A DNA stretch of 10,491 nt. It comes from JAKEGK01 sp036507695. GTDB lineage: Bacteria > Pseudomonadota > Gammaproteobacteria > SZUA-152. Both the position numbers and the translations under genes were made by a program. The stretch covers positions 1-10,491 of the forward strand of contig DATCIR010000300.1 of assembly GCA_036507695.1 (NCBI GenBank), given 5' to 3'. The notes beneath the pieces were generated by a model that saw only the letters and a list, made by a program, of their open reading frames with translations, had not been told where the DNA came from and ran no database searches. Below are positions 1 to 6,947 of the stretch, piece by piece (the stretch's first letter is position 1; every line of letters begins with the position of its first letter).

Positions 1-2860
1 CGATCGGCTTGGCGAGAAACTCAACCGCTCCGGCAGTCTTTTCCTTGTCAATACCATCTGGCAAGACATCCGTGGCGATTACCACAACGGGAATATCTTG
101 CATCACAGCATCTTGCCGCCATTGCGTCAGCAACCCATAAGCATCGGTTTCGGGCAGATTAATATCGAGTAATATCAGGCATGGATGGTGGCGTGCCGCC
201 AGTTCCGCGCACTGGGCGGGACTACGGGTTGCGACCAGCCGGCAATTCGGGCGTTGTTTTAACAGGGATTCCACCAGCCTTATGCTTGCGGGATCGGCTT
301 CAACATAGAGGATTGTTTTTTCTTCGGCGCTTTCCCGCTGGTTCAGTACCTTGTCAACCACGTCGTCAGCGGGTTGAGCGCTAACGGGTTCCACTGTTTC
401 GGCAAGCGTGATGACAATGACTTTGCCGGGATCAAATTCGTAGCGCAAACCGCCGCCCATCAACCCGAGCAGCGTCTGACTAATCAATAACTCCAGCCTG
501 GAGTTACCGAACCGGGTAGACATGCCACGTTGCGGACCGGTCTCCGGAGACGGGTCATCATTCAGGCCTGATGCCGGGTTCTTAATGGCAATCCGCACCG
601 CGCCCTGGTGTTTTTCCGGAACAATTTCCACTTTACTTCCGTCAGGCGCATGGTTTACCACACCGGCCACTACGTGCAGCAAAACCTGCTGTAATCGTTG
701 TTTGTCGCCACTGAGTTGAAGACCTTCTTCAGGATTGAGCGGCAAATGCTCCAGCGTAACATTTCTAAGGAGCGCGGTTTCATTTAATGGTTGTACGCAC
801 TCGTCGATCGCTTGCAAGACATCGAAGGTTTCATTCGCCAGTTTGGCGTTGCCGGTTTCCAGATTGACGAGTTCCACTAAACGCGCCACAGTTTCCAAAA
901 GTCTGGCGCCGGCATCGGAAATTTCGGATAAATATTGTTTATTGTTTTCATTGAGCGATTCATCCAATGCCATAATCTGGGTAAAACCCAAAACGGCATT
1001 AAGCGTGCTGCGCAACTCATGGCTAATGCACGCTAAAAATTCCGATTTGGCCGAGATGGCTGATTCGGCTTTGCCCAGCGCGGCGCGCACGTCAGCGTCC
1101 CCGTGCGGGCCTTTTTCAGGCAAAACCCGTTGCCGTTGCAACTCGTCCAGTGACTGCATGGCAGCGTGTAACTCTTGTTCCAGCCGGCTTAATTGCTGTT
1201 CCGCGTTTTGAAATTGCCGCCCCCATTGATGCGATTGCTGTTGCGCTTCCGCGAGTTGTTGGTCTTTTTGCTGCACTGCTTGCCGAAGTTGCGCTAACCG
1301 CTGCTGCACATAATGCAGATTGTCCACGTCGATCAGCATGCCAACGATTTCCGTTGCCTTCCCTGCCTCATCCTTCACTATCCTTAATTCGTTGTGCATC
1401 CAGCAAAATTCGCCATCGGCCTTTTTAAAGCGGTATGCATGGGTGAAGGATTCTGAATCCGGCAACTTGCTCAACGCGTTCGCCAATTGTTCACGATCAT
1501 CCGGGTGACAATGATTCAACAAAAAGCCGTTTTCGTCCGCGCACCGTGCCGCGGGAAAACCGAACAATATTTCGATATTGGGACTGACATAACTCAGTTT
1601 CTGCCCGCCTTGCGGGTCACAGGCGTAAACCACCACCGGACTGCAATCGATAATGGATTCGAAACGCTGCTCGTAAGAGCTGGCCTTGTATTCCGCCGTG
1701 ATGGCCGGCCCTCGATCCACCGCATAGCCCACCATGCCGTTGACTTCCCCGCCGTGATCCCGGGTAATGGCCAATGACAGCCGCGCGTCAAATACTTCGC
1801 CGGATTTGCGCCGCATTTGTAGATCCAGGTCCTGCGATCCTTGCTCCAGCAATATATTGGCGGCCTGGTGCTGGACGAATTTGTAATCCTTTTCCGGATA
1901 CACCAGCGCGATATGCTGACCGACCGCTTCTTCCGCGGTATAACCAAATGCCCGCTCCGAACCGTTATTCCAACTGGTAATTATTCCTTTAAGATCGGTG
2001 GTTATTACCGAATCGTGGATTTGATTGGCCACAATGGATTTGTGGGTGACTTCCGCCTTGTACGCTTCAATTTGTTGCTTCAGGCTTTCCTGTTCCCGGG
2101 ACTGTTTGATCTCATCTTGTTTTAATTCGGTAATATCCCTGGCGATGACATAGATCACCGCATCGGTTTGCGCGGTGGCATACCACTGCAACCAGCGCAT
2201 ATCGCCGCCTTGCGTGACAAAACAACCGGTAAATTCACCGCTGTGCTTGCCGGCGCCGAACATCGCCTTAAAGCGGGCCAGCGCCAATTCACGATCATCC
2301 GGGTAGATGAAATCCAGAAATGATTTTCCCTTCAACGACGCCAGGGGATACTCAAGGACTTTGCTCCAGGTTGGATTCAGGTTGATAAAATGACCCTGCC
2401 GGTCACAGGAGCATAAAAGATCCGCTGAGGTCTCGAAAAGTTTTTGAAAATCGATAGCCGTATTGTGCTTCTGGTTTTGGCTAATCATCTGCCGCATGAC
2501 TTCGGGCAAGCGCTCCAGGTTGGTTTTTAACACGTAATCCGCCGCGCCCCGCCGCAGACAGTTGACGATCGCCACTTCATCCAGAATATCGGAGAACATC
2601 ACCACCGGCACTGGCAGTTGCATCTCTTTTAAGACTTCCAGCACGCGTAAACCATTACCATCCGCGACGTGATCATCCAGAAATACAGCGTGCCAAAACT
2701 GACGATCCAGATGTTCAAAAAATTCCTTACAGATTTTGACATGATCGATAGTGATATCAAAACCTTGATCAATCAGTTTTTGTTTAACTTTTCTGGCAAA
2801 GGATGCGTCATCGTCCAGATGGAGTATTGTCAGTGACTTGTTTGAATGCTTCGAGGCCAT
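1..2860 (-). CDS. Hybrid sensor protein REC-PAS-PAS-PAS-HisKA-HATPase-REC with a degenerate kinase core (partial, C-terminus cut by the window edge)
   Basis: The frame is open from ATG at 2860 to the left edge (953 residues) without a stop. An in-frame TAA lies three codons upstream and fixes the 5' end, although no clear Shine-Dalgarno sequence is visible. Domains in order: receiver 1 (about 9-125, phospho-acceptor Asp in VFLDDH near 62-63, Lys at 112), PAS 1 (about 137-255), PAS 2 (275-390), PAS 3 (397-515), a Gln-rich coiled coil (515-600), HisKA (605-672, His614 in ISHELRSTLN), an HATPase-like region (680-820) and receiver 2 (847 onward, Asp899 in LLDINLP, Lys952 in AKP). It has no membrane segments, so it is a soluble cytoplasmic sensor. 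The H-box proline is replaced (HELRST for the usual HELRTP). The N box reads LLHVVAGVVNH, lacking the Mg-binding Asn. The G1 box reads NPASG in place of DxGxG, and G2 is also eroded. The two receiver Asp residues are kept, so it may receive or shuttle phosphate or act as a scaffold rather than autophosphorylate; that is inference. Gene family is certain at the domain level; the signal is unknown. Confidence 0.93.
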   Translation of the reverse strand, partial: MASKHSNKSLTILHLDDDASFARKVKQKLIDQGFDITIDHVKICKEFFEHLDRQFWHAVFLDDHVADGNGLRVLEVLKEMQLPVPVVMFSDILDEVAIVNCLRRGAADYVLKTNLERLPEVMRQMISQNQKHNTAIDFQKLFETSADLLCSCDRQGHFINLNPTWSKVLEYPLASLKGKSFLDFIYPDDRELALARFKAMFGAGKHSGEFTGCFVTQGGDMRWLQWYATAQTDAVIYVIARDITELKQDEIKQSREQESLKQQIEAYKAEVTHKSIVANQIHDSVITTDLKGIITSWNNGSERAFGYTAEEAVGQHIALVYPEKDYKFVQHQAANILLEQGSQDLDLQMRRKSGEVFDARLSLAITRDHGGEVNGMVGYAVDRGPAITAEYKASSYEQRFESIIDCSPVVVYACDPQGGQKLSYVSPNIEILFGFPAARCADENGFLLNHCHPDDREQLANALSKLPDSESFTHAYRFKKADGEFCWMHNELRIVKDEAGKATEIVGMLIDVDNLHYVQQRLAQLRQAVQQKDQQLAEAQQQSHQWGRQFQNAEQQLSRLEQELHAAMQSLDELQRQRVLPEKGPHGDADVRAALGKAESAISAKSEFLACISHELRSTLNAVLGFTQIMALDESLNENNKQYLSEISDAGARLLETVARLVELVNLETGNAKLANETFDVLQAIDECVQPLNETALLRNVTLEHLPLNPEEGLQLSGDKQRLQQVLLHVVAGVVNHAPDGSKVEIVPEKHQGAVRIAIKNPASGLNDDPSPETGPQRGMSTRFGNSRLELLISQTLLGLMGGGLRYEFDPGKVIVITLAETVEPVSAQPADDVVDKVLNQRESAEEKTILYVEADPASIRLVESLLKQRPNCRLVATRSPAQCAELAARHHPCLILLDINLPETDAYGLLTQWRQDAVMQDIPVVVIATDVLPDGIDKEKTAGAVEFLAKPI

Positions 2861-3255
2861 GGTTATTTAGCTTTATAATCGAAAAATTCGCCGAATCCCT
2901 TGTGGGTAAAAAAAATAGCGGCGTAATTTCATATACATCGGCACGATTTAAAGTTTTTTGATCATGTAATCTTGTCGATTTATACTTTATAAATATCAAT
3001 AAGATATAACGGATACGGGCAATTTAGGCGATTGCGATGGCGGGTTTCATCCGTACTTTGTCCATTCATCCTGGTTCGCGCTTTTCATGGCCGAACACGA
3101 TCGACCGCAACATAAACGTGTCGCGAATACAATTAGTTGCCGGGCGCAACTGCAACTGATTTTGTAACTACAGAGCTAAGCTTCTGAATCATAGGGTTTG
3201 ATTGAATACTGTTTTGCGTTTCGCGGAAGAACGGAATTAGAATGAACTACGGAAA
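2861..3255. other. Divergent intergenic region, AT-rich
   Basis: This stretch separates the minus-strand hybrid sensor from the plus-strand hydrolase. The first 150 bases are strongly AT-rich and contain the promoter-like pair listed separately. The remainder is of ordinary composition. A 40-codon ATG frame at 3037-3159 has no recognisable protein features and only a weak AGG upstream, so I do not call it a gene. No terminator hairpin or tRNA is apparent. Confidence 0.6.
2958..2986 (+). promoter_or_regulatory. Candidate sigma70 promoter facing the hydrolase gene
   Basis: TTGATC at 2958-2963 and TATACT at 2981-2986 are separated by exactly 17 bases. The -35 matches TTGACA at four positions and the -10 matches TATAAT at five. 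Transcription would start near 2993, giving a leader of roughly 260 bases before the hydrolase start codon. The surrounding DNA is very AT-rich, so chance matches are more likely here. Confidence 0.4.
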
Positions 3256-3984
3256 ATGATCTCGATCCAACTACTATACTTAACCAGTCGAGCTGTTTCA
3301 GCTCAACCACCATTGGAATCAAGTGTCGATACTATGGGATATTTAGCGCGGGATATTCATGTCAATGTCGATGGCGTTTCGCTGCGTGGCTCGCTGGCGT
3401 TGTGCAATGCTGCCGCGGGTATCGTGGTATTTGCGCAAGGCATCGGCAGCGGCCGCTTCAGTTCACGCAATAAATATATCGCCCGCCAACTTAATGAAGC
3501 GGACCTATCAACCTTGCTGATCGACTTGTTAACGCCCAGCGAACGCAGCGTGATCCGGAATCGTGATCAACAGTCCAAATTGAACTGGCTCTATGCCCGT
3601 CTTAACCGCGTGATTGATTGGTTGCAAAAATACAAGGACACCGCTGAAGCGTCGATTGCGCTCTTTGGCAGTAATACCGGCGCCGCGGCCGGATTGAAAA
3701 TCGCGGCGGAACGCGGGGAAAAAATTGCCGCCGTCGTATCATGGAGCGGTCACCCTGCCCTGGTGCTGGATTCGCTTCCCGCTATAATGGCGCCCACCTT
3801 ATTGATTGCAGGGGCCTACGATCAAGCCATCGTCAATGAAAACCGGAGCGCGGCGGAACAATTCCGGACCACTTGCTATCTGGAAATCATCTCCGGCACC
3901 GGCCATGAAATAAAAGAACCCCGCAAACTGGATGAGCTGGCCGGATTGTGCAGCAATTGGTTTATGCAGCACTTGCACGCTTAA
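3256..3984 (+). CDS. Alpha/beta hydrolase of the dienelactone-hydrolase type, catalytic serine replaced (putative pseudoenzyme)
   Basis: 242 codons from ATG at 3256 (GGA at 3251-3253, very short spacing). An internal ATG at 3334 is an alternative start, because the recognisable fold begins just after it (ARDIHVNVDGVSLRGSL). The protein resembles the dienelactone-hydrolase-like family in which an AHGSGSSR oxyanion loop, a GASTGAAA nucleophile elbow, a late Asp and a terminal His form the active site. Here the loop reads AQGIGSGRFSSRN. The elbow reads FGSNTGAAAG, so Asn stands where the nucleophile Ser is expected. The acid (AYDQAIVNEN, near residue 189) and His (GTGHEIKEP, near 217) are still present. 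Hydrolase activity by the usual mechanism is therefore unlikely, and a binding or signalling role is possible (inference). It has no convincing signal peptide or membrane segment. It lies between a divergent hybrid sensor and a downstream response regulator/kinase pair, about 230 bases ahead of the regulator. Confidence 0.85.
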   Translation: MISIQLLYLTSRAVSAQPPLESSVDTMGYLARDIHVNVDGVSLRGSLALCNAAAGIVVFAQGIGSGRFSSRNKYIARQLNEADLSTLLIDLLTPSERSVIRNRDQQSKLNWLYARLNRVIDWLQKYKDTAEASIALFGSNTGAAAGLKIAAERGEKIAAVVSWSGHPALVLDSLPAIMAPTLLIAGAYDQAIVNENRSAAEQFRTTCYLEIISGTGHEIKEPRKLDELAGLCSNWFMQHLHA

Positions 3985-4018
3985 GCCCGCAATCGTCCAT
4001 AACAAATTACCAAATAAT

Positions 4019-4040
4019 TGTTATAAAAGGTTTTAAAACC
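4019..4040 (+). promoter_or_regulatory. Extended -10 promoter element followed by a 12-bp palindrome
   Basis: TG at 4019-4020, one base, then TATAAA at 4022-4027 form an extended -10 motif. No good -35 is seen 17 bases upstream, as can be true of extended -10 promoters. Immediately after it, GGTTTTAAAACC at 4029-4040 is a perfect palindrome covering the expected start-site region. This suggests an operator for the two-component operon, possibly an autoregulatory site. It is based on sequence pattern only. Confidence 0.4.
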
Positions 4041-4212
4041 ACGTACGGCCCACGGAGCTGGCTAACTGGCTGCACTTGATCAAACAGTCTTCCTCGCATA
4101 CTGTCAGCTGCCGGGAGCACGCAGTATCCTTTGTGATAAAACCGTGAAATTTAGCGGCTATGCTGTCAGAATGACGCATCTTGCCACCGCCGTTACCCAG
4201 CAAACAGACCTT

Positions 4213-4917
4213 ATGAAACAGATTCTAGTGGTCGAAGACGACCGCGATATCGCGCAGCTATTGGTAATGCACCTGGCCGATCTCGGCTGCAAGGTGACCG
4301 TGGCTATCGACGGCAACCAGGGCTACACCCAGCTGTTGAACCACCCGTATGATTTAGTCATCCTGGATATTATGATGCCGGGCATGGATGGATTTGAGTT
4401 GTGCAAGAAAATCCGCAACCGCAACAACTATACGCCGGTATTGATGCTAACGGCGCGCAGCTCCGAACTGGACCGCGTGTTGGGCCTGGAGTTGGGCGCC
4501 GATGATTATTTAGCAAAACCATTCAGCATTCGCGAATTGCTGGCGCGGGTGAAAGCCATCTTTCGCCGCGTTGAATCATTGGGCAAACCGGAAAACAGCG
4601 CCAAAGCGGAGCCGCCCAAACACTGGGGCGACATGGTCATCGATGCACAAAAGCATCAGCTGACAGTGAACGGCAAGGAAGTGGAATTAACCGCCCGGGA
4701 GTTCGACCTGTTATGGCATTTCGCGCAACATCCCGGCCAGGTGTTTACCCGCACCCAATTGCTGGATAGTGTATGGGGCTATGGGCATGACGGCTACGAA
4801 CACACGGTGAATTCACACATCAACCGCTTGCGCGCCAAGATCGAAAAGGATCCGTCCCGGCCTGACTATATACTCACGGTGTGGGGTGTGGGTTATAAGT
4901 TTAATGACAAGCTATAA
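4213..4917 (+). CDS. OmpR/PhoB-family response regulator transcription factor
   Basis: 234 aa from ATG at 4213. This start is chosen because the first beta strand of the receiver begins at residue 3 (MKQILVVEDD), as usual for the family. In-frame starts at 4144 (GTG) and 4171 (ATG) would add 23 or 14 residues with no family resemblance, and none of the three has a clear Shine-Dalgarno sequence. The receiver (about 2-118) has the acid pocket E8-D9-D10, phospho-acceptor Asp52 in LDIMMPGMDG, Thr80 and Lys102 in LAKPF. After a short linker, a winged-helix DNA-binding domain spans about 136-232 (ELTAREFDLL, HINRLRAKIE and GVGYKF motifs). All activation residues are intact. The gene is followed after 26 bp by a membrane sensor kinase on the same strand, clearly its partner. 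Phosphorylation at Asp52 should drive dimerisation and promoter binding. The regulon cannot be deduced from the window. Confidence 0.95.
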   Translation: MKQILVVEDDRDIAQLLVMHLADLGCKVTVAIDGNQGYTQLLNHPYDLVILDIMMPGMDGFELCKKIRNRNNYTPVLMLTARSSELDRVLGLELGADDYLAKPFSIRELLARVKAIFRRVESLGKPENSAKAEPPKHWGDMVIDAQKHQLTVNGKEVELTAREFDLLWHFAQHPGQVFTRTQLLDSVWGYGHDGYEHTVNSHINRLRAKIEKDPSRPDYILTVWGVGYKFNDKL

Positions 4918-4943
4918 CAACCTGACTGTTTTATCATTAATCC

Positions 4944-6428
4944 ATGTTTAATACCTTATACCAAAAACTTGCCGCATTGTTATTCCTGTTACTCACGGCG
5001 GTGGGCGCCTGTTTGATCTGGCTCTATGTTTACACGGCGGAAATGTATGAACAGGAAGTCAGTCAAAAACTCAACGCGACCTTGGCCGGACACATTGTTT
5101 CAGGCAACCTGCCCATTAAAAACGGCGAGATCGATCAATCCGCGCTGGATGGCATTTTCCACATGTTGATGGTCATCAATCCGGCGATCGAAGTCTACTT
5201 ACTGAATACCCAGGGCCGGATACTCGCTTACTCCGCGCCGCCGGGAAAAATCAAACGCGAGTCCATCGACCTGCGGCCGGTCCATAAATTCCTGGCCAGT
5301 GGCGCCGCGCCGCTTATTAAAGGCGACGATCCCCGGCATTTATCGCGGCAAAAGATTTTTTCCGCCGCCCCCATTCCGGCCGAGGGTCCAGTTGAAGGTT
5401 ATTTATATGTCATCCTGGGCGGTGAAGCGTATGACAGCACGACGGATAGGATTCAGGGCAGTTATTTTTTAAAGATCGGCTTGACGGGTTTGAGCGTCGC
5501 GCTGGTGGTCGCGTTGCTCACAGGCTTTTGGTTGTTACACCTGGTCACCCGGCGCGTGGGCAGGTTGTCTTCGATCATGCACAACTTTTTAGCGGAAGCG
5601 AAAACCGATGATTTTTTGCTGCGTTACCCCGCGCCGGAACAGGTACGCGACGAAATCGACACCCTGGGCAGAACGTTTAATATCATGGCCGACAAGATCG
5701 ATGCCCAATTCGAAGAACTGAAGACCAACGACAGCAAACGCCGCGAACTCATCGCCAATGTCTCGCACGACTTGCGCACCCCGTTAACCTCGCTGCAAGG
5801 TTACCTGGAAACCTTGATCTTGAAGCGCGACAGCTTAAGCGATGAGGAAAAACAAACCTATCTGCAAATCGTCACCGGCCATAGCCAACGCCTGGGACAA
5901 CTGGTCACTGAACTGTTTGAACTCGCTAAACTGGATTCCGTGGAAACCCTGTTGCATATTGAACCGTTTTCGATCGGCGAACTGGTGCAAGACGTGGTGC
6001 AAAAATATCAACTCACCGCCGAACAAAAAGGTATTCAACTAACATCCAACTTTGGCGCGGACCTGCCATCCGCCTATGGCGACATCGGCTTAATCCAGCG
6101 GGTATTGGAGAATCTCATCGACAATGCGATTCGCTACACCTCGTCCGGCGGCAGCATCACCATTGACCTGACCAGTAACAAAGACAATATTGCGGTTAAA
6201 ATCATCGACACCGGCTGCGGGATTGAAAAGGAAGAGCTGCCGCATATTTTCGACCGGTTCTACCGCTCCAAGCGCGAGGACAAGGAACGCAGCTACAATT
6301 CCGGTTTGGGGCTTGCCATTGCCAAGCGCATCCTGTCCCTGCACGGCAGTGATATCGCGGCGGACAGCGATGCCGGCCGCGGCGCAACCTTTCGGTTCGA
6401 GCTGCCGGCGCAACCCCTACCTATATAA
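4944..6428 (+). CDS. HAMP-containing membrane sensor histidine kinase, partner of the upstream regulator
   Basis: 494 aa. Order: short cytoplasmic N-terminus; transmembrane segment 1 (about 9-30); a periplasmic sensor of about 145 residues (31-174, including the stretch IFHMLMVINP and later EGYLYVILGGE); transmembrane segment 2 (about 177-200); HAMP (about 200-256); HisKA with His275 in ANVSHDLRTPL; HATPase_c with N box Asn394 (ENLIDNAIRY), G1 DTGCG at 422-426, an F box near FDRFYRSKRE and G2 SGLGLAIAKR at 453-462. All catalytic motifs are complete, so it should autophosphorylate and pass phosphate to Asp52 of the regulator. The ATG has no strong ribosome-binding site, and the 26-bp gap to the regulator suggests one transcript. 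The stop codon lies inside a perfect tandem repeat of CTATATAAG (6421-6438). The input signal is unknown: the periplasmic region has no cysteine or metal-binding pattern that I can name. Confidence 0.95.
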   Translation: MFNTLYQKLAALLFLLLTAVGACLIWLYVYTAEMYEQEVSQKLNATLAGHIVSGNLPIKNGEIDQSALDGIFHMLMVINPAIEVYLLNTQGRILAYSAPPGKIKRESIDLRPVHKFLASGAAPLIKGDDPRHLSRQKIFSAAPIPAEGPVEGYLYVILGGEAYDSTTDRIQGSYFLKIGLTGLSVALVVALLTGFWLLHLVTRRVGRLSSIMHNFLAEAKTDDFLLRYPAPEQVRDEIDTLGRTFNIMADKIDAQFEELKTNDSKRRELIANVSHDLRTPLTSLQGYLETLILKRDSLSDEEKQTYLQIVTGHSQRLGQLVTELFELAKLDSVETLLHIEPFSIGELVQDVVQKYQLTAEQKGIQLTSNFGADLPSAYGDIGLIQRVLENLIDNAIRYTSSGGSITIDLTSNKDNIAVKIIDTGCGIEKEELPHIFDRFYRSKREDKERSYNSGLGLAIAKRILSLHGSDIAADSDAGRGATFRFELPAQPLPI

Positions 6429-6599
6429 GCTATATAAGTTGTTCTATAGGCCCCTTTATTAACCAAAATCCGCATTTCCGCCCGCAAACCCGCCACGCCG
6501 GACCATTGACGCCGGGGACGGGTGGCTTTATGGAAACAAAATGAACGATTATTTAGTCTCAAATCCGTCTCCCCACACCCATTTTTGATAACTTTAGGG

Positions 6600-6605
6600 T
6601 ATAAT
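6600..6605 (+). promoter_or_regulatory. Consensus -10 box upstream of fusA
   Basis: TATAAT is an exact consensus match in the context TTTAGGGTATAATGCGCC. A TTGATA lies only 9 bases upstream, too close to serve as its -35, and no good -35 occurs at the standard 17-base spacing. If used, transcription would start near 6612 and leave an untranslated leader of about 335 bases before fusA, unusually long. Confidence 0.45.
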
Positions 6606-6810
6606 GCGCCGTTTTTCAGCGCGCTCAAATCAGGGGTAATCGACTCCCGCTGTTTTGCACCGTCACTAAAAAGTAGATGCAGCACTTTCGCAGGTTCCGC
6701 GGTCTTAGTGCTTCCTATATCGATTCTTGAAGAGCGCAACCCAGCGGCAAAAACCGCCGCGGATGGTATGAATTGTGGTACTTGTGACCCCATATTCAGA
6801 AGAGCACTAA

Positions 6811-6840
6811 AATTTGACGTTCCACAATTTGACGTTCCAC
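6811..6840 (+). repeat. Perfect tandem duplication of a 15-bp unit in the fusA leader
   Basis: AATTTGACGTTCCAC occurs twice back to back (6811-6825 and 6826-6840) with no mismatch. A third, decayed unit (GGCTTGGCGTTTAAG, 8 of 15 matching) follows at 6841-6855. Each unit carries TTGACG, but no matching -10 lies at a sensible distance. The 15-bp period is not a whole number of helical turns. It may be a regulator-binding array or a slippage duplication. Confidence 0.85.
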
Positions 6841-6947
6841 GGCTTGGCGTTTAAGCAAATCCGGAACAACGGGCCCGCTCATAAAGATGCGAGGCAAGCG
6901 TACATTCAGGTAATAAACGGTTTATTGACTAACTTTAGAGTAAAAAC

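Larger units (their letters stand above)
6429..6947. other. Long intergenic region and fusA leader
   Basis: There are 519 bases between the kinase and the EF-G gene. A loose dyad at 6492-6526 (GCCAC / GTGGC with CCGG inside, followed by TTTA) could end the kinase transcript, but this is weak. A consensus -10 at 6600-6605 and a tandem 15-bp repeat at 6811-6840 are listed separately. AATAAA-CGG-TTTATT at 6912-6926 is a small dyad just ahead of the ribosome-binding site. A 110-codon plus frame at 6522-6854 and a 166-codon minus frame at 6293-6793 cross this region, but neither resembles any protein I recognise. No tRNA cloverleaf is found. Confidence 0.6.

Noticed and set aside
735..1211. 158-codon plus-strand frame over the hybrid sensor
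   Set aside because: It is a Ser/Cys-rich translation typical of an antisense shadow. The opposite strand encodes clear HisKA and coiled-coil sequence.
3037..3159. 40-codon ATG frame in the divergent intergenic region
   Set aside because: It has only a weak AGG upstream and no recognisable sequence; frames this short are expected by chance.
4098..4127. ATACTG and CAGTAT inverted repeat upstream of the response regulator
   Set aside because: The 6-bp arms are 18 bases apart, which is within chance expectation, and nothing else supports it.
6293..6793. 166-codon minus-strand frame overlapping the end of the sensor kinase
   Set aside because: It overlaps conserved HATPase coding sequence, and its translation resembles no family I know.
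6522..6854. 110-codon plus frame in the fusA leader
   Set aside because: It crosses the -10 box and the tandem repeats (which cause its repeated FDVPQFDVP), has no ribosome-binding site and no protein-like features.
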